DNA from: Flavobacteriaceae bacterium UBA2765
GTDB taxonomy: Bacteria > Bacteroidota > Bacteroidia > Flavobacteriales > Flavobacteriaceae
DNA: 36,715 bases
Reading direction: 5' to 3'
NCBI GenBank assembly: GCA_002352665.1
Contig: DEIV01000057.1
Coordinates: forward strand, 1-36,715
Shown here: positions 16,444 through 22,690 of the stretch, in pieces
Layout of the letters: every line of letters starts with the position of its first letter
How positions within the stretch are numbered: position 1 is the stretch's first letter
Position numbers and translations under genes: made by a program
Notes under the pieces: model-generated
Seen by the model: only the letters and a program-made list of their open reading frames with translations
Told to the model about the DNA's origin: nothing
Database searches by the model: none

Positions 16444-17247
16444 ATGTGTGGTACTTGTGGTTGCGGAAGTGAAGAAAACAGAGTCACTATTTTAAATCCA
16501 GCTGAGGTTAAAGCTCATCAACATGAGCATAGTGAACATGGACACGATCATCATCATGGAGAGCATACGCATGATCATGAACATACACATCATCATCATA
16601 AAACTGTGTTAGAAGTAGAACAAGATATATTGCAGCTTAATGAAGTGATGGCAGCCAGAAACAAAGGTTATTTTGAAGCCAAAAACATTTTTGCTCTGAA
16701 CTTGGTAAGTTCTCCCGGTTCTGGCAAAACAGCTTTATTAGAACGCACTTTAGCGGATCTAAAAGATGAAATCCCTTTTTATGTTATTGAAGGAGACCAA
16801 CAAACATTAAATGACGCGGATAGAATTGCCGCAATTGAAATTCCGGTAATACAAATAAATACAGGAAAAGGTTGTCATTTAGAAAGTGATATGGTGTATG
16901 AAGCTGTGAAGAAATTAAAAATTCAAGATAATTCAGTTTTAATGATCGAAAATGTTGGTAATTTGGTTTGTCCATCTATGTTTAACTTAGGTGAAAGTAA
17001 ACGTGTTGTAATTATTAGTACAACTGAAGGTGAAGATAAACCGATCAAATATCCTGATATGTTTCATACGTCAGATATTTGTATTATAAACAAGATTGAT
17101 CTGTTACCTTATGTAAATATTGATATTGATCAATTGAAACTATATGCCTTAAAAGTAAATCCAAAGTTACAATTTTTTGAAGTGTCAGCAACTAGCGGAA
17201 AAGGTATGGAAGCTTGGTATAATTGGTTAAGAGAAAATAAATTATAA
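16444..17247 (+). CDS. hypB: Nickel-handling GTPase HypB with His-rich N-terminus
   Basis: HypB is a GTPase that delivers nickel together with HypA. The 267-residue protein begins with the high-affinity motif MCGTCGCG (Cys2, 5, 7), followed by a histidine-rich stretch at about residues 25-52 that can store nickel. The G-domain has SSPGSGKT (89-96), the GTPase-domain metal site GKGCHLESDM (Cys144, His145) and NKIDLL as the guanine-specificity motif. hypC follows after 15 bases. Having both the CxxCxC motif and a long His tract suggests scarce or fluctuating nickel supply, in line with the His-rich permease at 414. Confidence 0.97.
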   Translation: MCGTCGCGSEENRVTILNPAEVKAHQHEHSEHGHDHHHGEHTHDHEHTHHHHKTVLEVEQDILQLNEVMAARNKGYFEAKNIFALNLVSSPGSGKTALLERTLADLKDEIPFYVIEGDQQTLNDADRIAAIEIPVIQINTGKGCHLESDMVYEAVKKLKIQDNSVLMIENVGNLVCPSMFNLGESKRVVIISTTEGEDKPIKYPDMFHTSDICIINKIDLLPYVNIDIDQLKLYALKVNPKLQFFEVSATSGKGMEAWYNWLRENKL

Positions 17248-17262
17248 ATTCAGTAATAAAAT

Positions 17263-17523
17263 ATGTGTCTTTCAATACCCGGAAAATTAATTGAAATAAC
17301 AGGTCAATTAGACGAGACTTTTAGAACAGGAAGGGTTTCGTTTGATGGTGTTATAAAAGAGATCAGCCTTGCTTTAGTACCCGAAGCAAAAGTTAATGAT
17401 TATGTAATGGTTCACGTTGGTGCTGCCATTAGTGTTGTAGATGAAGCAGAGGCAAAAAAAACATTTGAAATTTTAATGCAATTAGATGAATTACATGATT
17501 TAGATGGACCCGATACGGACTAG
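17263..17523 (+). CDS. hypC: Hydrogenase maturation chaperone HypC
   Basis: Small chaperone (86 residues) that binds HypD and carries the Fe(CN)2CO group to the large-subunit precursor. It starts MCLSIPGKLIEI, giving the essential Cys2 exposed after Met removal, and has the family's VNDYVMVHVGAAISVVDEAEA segment. It is the last gene of the hypA-hox-hypBC run. With hypD, hypE and hypF on the opposite strand, the window holds one complete hyp set for two hydrogenases. Confidence 0.97.
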   Translation: MCLSIPGKLIEITGQLDETFRTGRVSFDGVIKEISLALVPEAKVNDYVMVHVGAAISVVDEAEAKKTFEILMQLDELHDLDGPDTD

Positions 17524-17620
17524 TTAGGTTGAAATTTTCGAAGATTATAAGCTTTAGTATTAAAATTGTAGTGGTCATAAAAAGGTCTCGACTGCTTAAA
17601 TAAAATGCAGAATTATGCAA

Positions 17621-17632
17621 TGACAATTATCA
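17621..17632 (+). promoter_or_regulatory. Crp/Fnr-type site upstream of the sigma-like gene
   Basis: TGACAATTATCA (TGA-N6-TCA, within ATGACAATTATCAT) lies 54 bases before the start at 17687. TAATTTTA (17656-17663) ends 36.5 bases from the dyad centre, the spacing seen at other candidate sites here. The box is weak because the region is almost pure A and T. Confidence 0.4.
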
Positions 17633-17686
17633 TTTTAATTATCATAGTTTATTTTTAATTTTAAAATAAATTAAAAAGTTAGGAAC

Positions 17687-18382
17687 ATGAAAAATTATCA
17701 GTTTAATAAAGTGCATGACGAATTCGGAAAAAAAGTGTTGGCAGCAATTCCACAAGTATTTTCATATGTAAAGCACAGATTATACGTTGCAGAAACGAAA
17801 GGGGTTATACCTCGAAATATGTATAAAACCAATGGAATAATTGATGATGCTATTGTAGATCTTTACAAGAAATATGAAGGCAAACTTGATAAGGTAGATG
17901 AAATCAAACTAAAACTTTTTGCTTTAGTTGAAGAACATCTAAGGTTATTACTTAAGAAAGAGGATTTTCATAAAAACACATTAAGCACTAGTCAAATTTT
18001 AAAAAATGAATTAAAATTAATGGAAGAAAACTTTGATTTTGATGCCGGTAATGATCTGATAATGCACGAAGAGCTTGATGATATCTCATATCATCAAGAT
18101 GATTTTAAGAAATCGTTGTTTTTGTATAATAATGAGGAAGAAAAAAATATTATAAAAACGCTTGAAATACCTATAGAAAATAGCGAAATAACTGAAAAGA
18201 AAAGAATAGCATTCAATAAGATATATCATTGGTTACCTACTGAGACCTCTGATATTTTAGATCTTTTTATTTTCGGAAAACTTACTTATGATGAAATTGC
18301 ATTGATCAAAAAAGTAGCTGTTTTTGAAATAAAAAGTAATATACAAGAAGTTAGTACGGTATTTAGAAAAAATGTGCTTTAG
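17687..18382 (+). CDS. Uncharacterised protein with sigma-70-like regions
   Basis: I do not recognise this 231-residue protein as a named family. Its C-terminal 50 residues (LPTETSDILDLFIFGKL, then TYDEIALIKKV and a basic tail) follow the pattern of sigma-factor region 4: a short LP motif, a leucine-rich helix, an EIA-containing helix-turn-helix and a final helix. An N-terminal segment with IIDDAIVDLYKKYEG recalls region 2.2 of ECF sigma factors. The middle is acidic and charged. There is no signal peptide or membrane segment. It stands alone after hypC, with its own promoter-like region and a Crp/Fnr-type dyad, and ends 8 bases from the convergent mlaD-like gene. It may be a divergent sigma factor or an adaptor derived from one. 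Confidence 0.6.
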   Translation: MKNYQFNKVHDEFGKKVLAAIPQVFSYVKHRLYVAETKGVIPRNMYKTNGIIDDAIVDLYKKYEGKLDKVDEIKLKLFALVEEHLRLLLKKEDFHKNTLSTSQILKNELKLMEENFDFDAGNDLIMHEELDDISYHQDDFKKSLFLYNNEEEKNIIKTLEIPIENSEITEKKRIAFNKIYHWLPTETSDILDLFIFGKLTYDEIALIKKVAVFEIKSNIQEVSTVFRKNVL

Positions 18383-18390
18383 TTAGTTTT

Positions 18391-19377
18391 TTAGTTATTA
18401 TTTTTTTCCTCTTTACGCTTTTGTCGCTCTAATTTTTTAAAATAACCTCTTAATAGAAAATTATGCTTTAGGGCTTCCAAATTTTCGTTTAAAAGCACAC
18501 TTCCTACTTTAATATTTTTCATCGTTTCATCAATATCTTTTACCAATACGGTATCATTTACTATATAGTTTAAAGTGCCTTCTCCCTTTTTTATATTTAA
18601 AACAACATCATTTATATTGGTAATTACCGAATCAATTCCGCTGCTAGATTGGTCTAAATTGCTAATGATTGATCTTATTTTGGTTGCAGAAAGAGAATCG
18701 CTCAACAGCACAGCGGCCAAACTTTCATCATAATTAACAGATGTGATGATTTGGTTTAGCTCTTTAATTGTCTTAGAGGCACCTGTACTGGCTATTTTTA
18801 GATTTATAATGGTTTGTTTTAAATTTGAAGCCATTTCAGGATCGTTAATTAGTAAGCCCAACGTACCTTCACTATTATGAATAGATGTAGTTATTTTTAA
18901 CAAATCTGCCGTCAATAATGCTGCATTTTCATTAGTAGTATTTAAAGTAGTTAACATATCATTAGTAGAAATTTTACTGAATGATTTAATAGTGTCTTCT
19001 GGATTTAGAGGTAAAGCATATCCTTTGCCGGGAATAATGTTAATGACCATACTTCCTACCAAACCATCAGATCCAATAATGGCAACAGCATTCTTTTTTA
19101 TATGTCTTAATATTTTATGCTCAATCACCATATCAACCGCAATTGTAGTATCATTTATCATTATAATATTTTTTACTGTCCCCACATTAATACCTGAATA
19201 GCGTACATTATTGCCAAGCATTAAACCATTTACATTGTTAAAAACGGCACTTATTCTAAAAGTTTTACCAAAAAAATTCTGTTTATTACCAATGAGGTAT
19301 AATGCTGTAATTAGAATAAGTGTAGTTAAAATAATAAACAAGCCAAGATTAAATTTTTTTGTATTTGAAGTTTTCAT
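18391..19377 (-). CDS. mlaD: MCE-domain lipid-transport protein (MlaD-like)
   Basis: Periplasmic, membrane-anchored substrate-binding subunit of an Mla/Mce-type transporter. The 328-residue protein has one N-terminal hydrophobic anchor (about 12-28), then the MCE domain (VFNNVNGLMLGNNVRYSGI, with VGTVKNI and GSDGLVGSMVINIIPG). A helical region with repeated small-residue and leucine patterns forms the C-terminal half, and the tail is strongly basic. It lies 7 bases after the ATPase gene and is the last of three. The family moves phospholipids or other hydrophobic molecules between membranes; the direction cannot be read from sequence. Confidence 0.88.
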   Translation of the reverse strand: MKTSNTKKFNLGLFIILTTLILITALYLIGNKQNFFGKTFRISAVFNNVNGLMLGNNVRYSGINVGTVKNIIMINDTTIAVDMVIEHKILRHIKKNAVAIIGSDGLVGSMVINIIPGKGYALPLNPEDTIKSFSKISTNDMLTTLNTTNENAALLTADLLKITTSIHNSEGTLGLLINDPEMASNLKQTIINLKIASTGASKTIKELNQIITSVNYDESLAAVLLSDSLSATKIRSIISNLDQSSSGIDSVITNINDVVLNIKKGEGTLNYIVNDTVLVKDIDETMKNIKVGSVLLNENLEALKHNFLLRGYFKKLERQKRKEEKNNN

Positions 19378-19384
19378 AAGTCCT

Positions 19385-20125
19385 TTATTTAAAAAATGCT
19401 TGAATTTTTTTATCTTTAGAAATAGCTAATTCTTTAAATGAACCTTCTGCATAATTAATGCCTTCTATGAGTAGAATCATTCTATTAGAAATTACCCTTG
19501 CACAATCTACGTCGTGAGTTATAATTAGTGAAGAAGTACCATGTTTTTGTTGAATTTCTTTCATTAGTTCAATAATTTCCTTAGCAGTAATAGGGTCAAG
19601 GCCAGTAGTAGGCTCATCGTAAATGATAATTTTTGGATTTAAAATGATTGCTCTAGCCAAAGCTACTCTTCTTTTCATTCCTCCTGAAAGCTCTTCCGGC
19701 ATTAAATCAATGGCATCTAAAAGACCTACACTTTCAAGAGCATCTAATACCAATGTATCTTTAATTTTAAATTTATCCTTATTTTTACGTAAAGGAAATT
19801 CTAAATTTTCACGAACCGTCATTGAATCATACAATGCACTTCCTTGAAATAGAAATCCAATTTCAGAACGCAAATTATCTAATTCTTTCTGCTGTAATAT
19901 TGTAATATCTTGATCCATAATTATAATGTTTCCACTATCAGGTAATAATAGGCCTAATAAACACTTAACCATAACTGATTTACCTGAACCCGATTTACCC
20001 ATAATCACTAAATTTTCACCTTCAAACAACTCCATATTAAAACCATTGAGTACATGATTGTCACCAAAACTAATTTTAAGATCTGATATTTTTATAATAG
20101 GTGATATGTTTTTTGCGTAATTCAT
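19385..20125 (-). CDS. mlaF: ABC transporter ATPase (MlaF-like)
   Basis: Cytoplasmic ATPase of the same transporter, 246 residues. Walker A is GKSGSGKS (43-50), the signature is LSGGMKRRVALARA, Walker B is KIIIYDEPTTGLDP, and a switch histidine follows in LIITHD. The GMKRR form of the signature and the closeness to the permease and MCE genes mark it as MlaF rather than a generic importer ATPase. It starts 2 bases after the permease stop. Confidence 0.92.
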   Translation of the reverse strand: MNYAKNISPIIKISDLKISFGDNHVLNGFNMELFEGENLVIMGKSGSGKSVMVKCLLGLLLPDSGNIIIMDQDITILQQKELDNLRSEIGFLFQGSALYDSMTVRENLEFPLRKNKDKFKIKDTLVLDALESVGLLDAIDLMPEELSGGMKRRVALARAIILNPKIIIYDEPTTGLDPITAKEIIELMKEIQQKHGTSSLIITHDVDCARVISNRMILLIEGINYAEGSFKELAISKDKKIQAFFK

Positions 20126-20127
20126 TT

Positions 20128-20910
20128 TTAAATTTCGAAAAATATATCTGAAACAAAAACGGCTATAAAATCAATTATAAATAATAACATCGATGTATAT
20201 ACAACCGCAGCATTAGATGCTTCTCCAACACCTACAGTTCCTTTCTTACAATTATAACCTTTATAACTACCGACCAAACCAATAGCGAAGCCAAAAAATA
20301 TTGACTTAACGGTAGCCGGTAATAAATCTGAAAATTCTAATGCATTGAACACCTTATTAAAATACAACTGAAAGGAAACATCTCCTTTTAAATTTTCAAC
20401 AATCGCAGAGCCACCTAAAGCGATGGCGTCGCCAAAAATAATAAGTAGTGGTACCATTAATGTAGTCGCCAAAACACGGGTAACTACCAAATACTTAAAC
20501 GGATTTGTACCAGACACTTCCATCGCATCAATTTGTTCTGTGACTCGCATAGATCCCAGTTCTGCACCAATACCAGAACTTATTTTTCCAGCACAAATTA
20601 AGGCAATAATAACGGGGCCAATTTCTCTAACAATAGAAATACTGACCATATTTGGCATCCAAGATTCGGCACCAAATTCCATTAAAGTTGGTCTTGATTG
20701 AAGGGTAAATACAAGTCCTAAAATAAAGCCTGTTACACTTACTAATAAAATAGACTTATTACCAACTTTATAACATTGCCGAATTAGTTCTTTAATTTCA
20801 AAGGGTTTGGTGAATACTTCTTTAAAAAAACGACCTGCAAAATAAGATAATGCCCCAATTTCAATAAAAAAGGTTTTGATGCTATTAGATATTTGTAGCG
20901 ATTTTATCAT
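20128..20910 (-). CDS. mlaE: Mla/Mce-type ABC permease (MlaE-like)
   Basis: Inner-membrane permease, 260 residues with about five hydrophobic segments. Conserved MlaE features are visible: an amphipathic N-terminal region, LVSVTGFILGLVFTLQS, VREIGPVIIALICAGKISSG and ELGSMRVTEQIDAMEVSG, then VTRVLATTLMVPLL. It is the first gene of a tight permease-ATPase-MCE operon. A candidate promoter upstream has the exact -7 box TAGATTTG on the minus strand (20942-20935) with a Crp/Fnr-type dyad 36.5 bases behind it. Confidence 0.92.
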   Translation of the reverse strand: MIKSLQISNSIKTFFIEIGALSYFAGRFFKEVFTKPFEIKELIRQCYKVGNKSILLVSVTGFILGLVFTLQSRPTLMEFGAESWMPNMVSISIVREIGPVIIALICAGKISSGIGAELGSMRVTEQIDAMEVSGTNPFKYLVVTRVLATTLMVPLLIIFGDAIALGGSAIVENLKGDVSFQLYFNKVFNALEFSDLLPATVKSIFFGFAIGLVGSYKGYNCKKGTVGVGEASNAAVVYTSMLLFIIDFIAVFVSDIFFEI

Positions 20911-20965
20911 CTTAATAGTAAAGACTTATCTACTCAAATCTAGCGTATAAGAATTTGATATAAAA

Positions 20966-20977
20966 TGATTTATATCA
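20966..20977 (-). promoter_or_regulatory. Crp/Fnr-type site in the mlaEFD promoter
   Basis: TGATTTATATCA (TGA-N6-TCA) lies upstream of mlaE. On the minus strand a full-consensus Bacteroidota -7 box, TAGATTTG (20942 down to 20935), ends 36.5 bases from the dyad centre. This is one of the best dyad and -7 box pairs in the window, together with the ccoS promoter. Confidence 0.5.
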
Positions 20978-21063
20978 GTAAGTATATTTTTGGTAACACG
21001 TGTTTTAGAAAAATGTAAGCGTATTTTCTATAATAAGATAGATAGGTTTGCTAAAAAACTTAA

Positions 21064-21720
21064 CTACAATACCTGATCTTCTTTAGTTGTTGTTTTGGGT
21101 ATTAATTGTTCTTCTTCAAGTACAAATAATACCAAATTGATATAATCATCTACCGTTTCTTTGATAGAATTAGGATCTATAATATCTATATAACCTTTCC
21201 ATATCAATTCACTTGCTTCTTCAGGACATATACAATATAAAGAGGTTTCTGCATGATACACCTTATATTTATCATAATATTTGCGATTGTGGTAAATATC
21301 TTGATTTATAAAATAATCATCTTTGAATCCTCTATGTGTATTTTCAAAATCACTATATGCTTCTGAAAACATTATTTTATCTTCAACACCTATTATTTTT
21401 GTAAATAATACACTACCAAATCCTTCATCTAACAATTTATTTTCAATTTCCTTTAACGCCTCTTCAGATTTTTTTTCTTTAGCAAATGATTTGCCAAACA
21501 TTTCTAAACTTGTAACCGCCTCTGTCCCTCTTGACAGATATTCTTCTTTTAATCTATTTTCGAATTTTTGTCTTGCTTTTTTATTTGATGTCATTCCAAC
21601 AATAAAAATCTTTGATGGCTCAAAATTTTCCACTTCAGGATTCTTCCAACTATTTACCAATTGAGTAGTTGAACAGCCCATTAGTAAAAATATAGCGATT
21701 AAAAATAGTAAATGTTTCAT
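21064..21720 (-). CDS. Uncharacterised lipoprotein
   Basis: A 218-residue protein with a lipoprotein signal peptide: basic start MKH, hydrophobic core, and lipobox LMGCS with Cys16 as the likely lipidated residue. The mature N-terminus reads STTQLVNSWKNPEVENFEPSK, followed by KIFIVGMTSNKKARQKFENRL. This resembles a group of Bacteroidota lipoproteins usually annotated as hypothetical, in which a short STT-WKNP segment precedes an alpha/beta domain. No catalytic motif was recognised. It stands alone between mlaE and the Crp/Fnr regulator, on the same strand as both, with gaps over 150 bases on each side. Function unknown. Confidence 0.75.
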   Translation of the reverse strand: MKHLLFLIAIFLLMGCSTTQLVNSWKNPEVENFEPSKIFIVGMTSNKKARQKFENRLKEEYLSRGTEAVTSLEMFGKSFAKEKKSEEALKEIENKLLDEGFGSVLFTKIIGVEDKIMFSEAYSDFENTHRGFKDDYFINQDIYHNRKYYDKYKVYHAETSLYCICPEEASELIWKGYIDIIDPNSIKETVDDYINLVLFVLEEEQLIPKTTTKEDQVL

Positions 21721-21776
21721 AATTTATGAATTTATACTTTCCCAACTAAGTAACGTATTAATAATATATTATCAAA

Positions 21777-21788
21777 TGATATCTATCA
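21777..21788 (-). promoter_or_regulatory. Weak candidate Crp/Fnr-type site upstream of the lipoprotein gene
   Basis: TGATATCTATCA fits TGA-N6-TCA and lies 57 bases before the lipoprotein start. No convincing -7 box occurs at the 36.5-base spacing (TTACTTAG is the nearest match, with two mismatches), so chance occurrence in AT-rich DNA is quite possible. Confidence 0.25.
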
Positions 21789-21900
21789 GGTTAGACCATA
21801 TAGATTGTATCAATCTGATATATGTATTATAGATTGACTATTTAAAGATTGAGATAATATTAAATTAAGAGGAAGTGATATAAATATACTTGTAAAGTAT

Positions 21901-22587
21901 TTAGAACCCTTGAGACATTTTGAGTAATTCAGTTTCATTTAAAATTTTCACTCTTTTTCCGTCTAAGGCAATTAACTTATTTTTTTTAAATTCAGATAAT
22001 AATCTAATGGCAGATTCGGTGGCTGTACCAATAACACTAGAAAATTCTTCTCGGGTTAAAATGATGTCTAAGTAGCCGTTATTATCTTCTCCAAAGGTTT
22101 CTTTTAGAAAGATTAAGGTATCCGCTAATCGTTCTTTTACACTTTTTTGAGCCATATTAGAGATAGACATATTCGCATCGCGTAGATCATGGCAAACAGT
22201 TCTCATCATATCTAAGGAAAATTTAGAGTTGGCTTTTATGGCATCAAAAATTTCTTTTTTAGGTATAAAACATGCCTCCATATCTTTTAATGCAGTAACT
22301 GATAAACTAACAGGCTCTTCACTTAAAACTGAACGGTAACCCAGCATATCTCCACCTTTGATGAATTTAACTATTTGTTCTTTTCCGTTAGTATTCAGTT
22401 TAGACATTTTACAAATGCCTTGTTTAATACAGTACACTCCGTTCAATGTGTTTCCTTCAGAAAAAATAATATCACCTTTTTTAAATCTTAATACATCTTT
22501 TTCTTCAGACATACTTTTTAAATCTTCATTATTCAAAGATTTTAATGTGCTAAATTCTCGAATGATACATTGTTGACAATTACCCAT
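21901..22587 (-). CDS. Crp/Fnr-family transcription regulator
   Basis: Dimeric DNA-binding regulator of 228 residues from the ATG at 22587. The start at 22641 is rejected: it would place 18 odd residues across a palindromic operator and a perfect -7 box. The protein opens MGNCQQCIIREF (Cys4, Cys7), followed by a cyclic-nucleotide-binding-like beta-roll (KKGDIIFSEG, GVYCIKQGICK, GGDMLGYRSVL) and a winged helix with LTREEFSSVIG and recognition helix TATESAIRLLSEF. The Glu and Arg of that helix match the residues CRP and FNR use to read TGA half-sites. Only two N-terminal cysteines are seen, so an FNR-type [4Fe-4S] sensor is uncertain. It is divergent from the cbb3 genes and probably controls them. 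Confidence 0.92.
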   Translation of the reverse strand: MGNCQQCIIREFSTLKSLNNEDLKSMSEEKDVLRFKKGDIIFSEGNTLNGVYCIKQGICKMSKLNTNGKEQIVKFIKGGDMLGYRSVLSEEPVSLSVTALKDMEACFIPKKEIFDAIKANSKFSLDMMRTVCHDLRDANMSISNMAQKSVKERLADTLIFLKETFGEDNNGYLDIILTREEFSSVIGTATESAIRLLSEFKKNKLIALDGKRVKILNETELLKMSQGF

Positions 22588-22609
22588 AGTAAAAAAATAA
22601 TTAACGTGG

Positions 22610-22671
22610 CAAATATATTTAAAATATATGACATTTGTCATATAGATGTCTAAGTTTGCATTAGATATTTG
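22610..22671. promoter_or_regulatory. Divergent promoter region of the Crp/Fnr gene and fixI, with central dyad
   Basis: The dyad ATATGACA-TT-TGTCATAT is centred at 22634.5, with core TGACATTTGTCA at 22629-22640. On the minus strand the perfect -7 box TATATTTG (22617 to 22610) ends about 24 bases away, so the dyad would cover the -33 region of the regulator gene: autorepression geometry. On the plus strand there is TAAGTTTG (22651-22658), also about 24 bases away, and GATATTTG (22664-22671), 36.5 bases away. The second matches the activation spacing seen elsewhere. Confidence 0.5.
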
Positions 22672-22690
22672 CGACTTATTAAAATAATTT

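Noticed and set aside
16441..16620. The HypB histidine-rich coding stretch as a tandem repeat or microsatellite
   Set aside because: The CAT/CAC-rich DNA simply encodes the nickel-binding His tract and has no regular repeat unit.
22588..22641. Longer N-terminus for the Crp/Fnr regulator
   Set aside because: The extra 18 residues are encoded by the operator dyad and the perfect -7 box, and they do not resemble the family. The start at 22587 gives the usual N-terminus.
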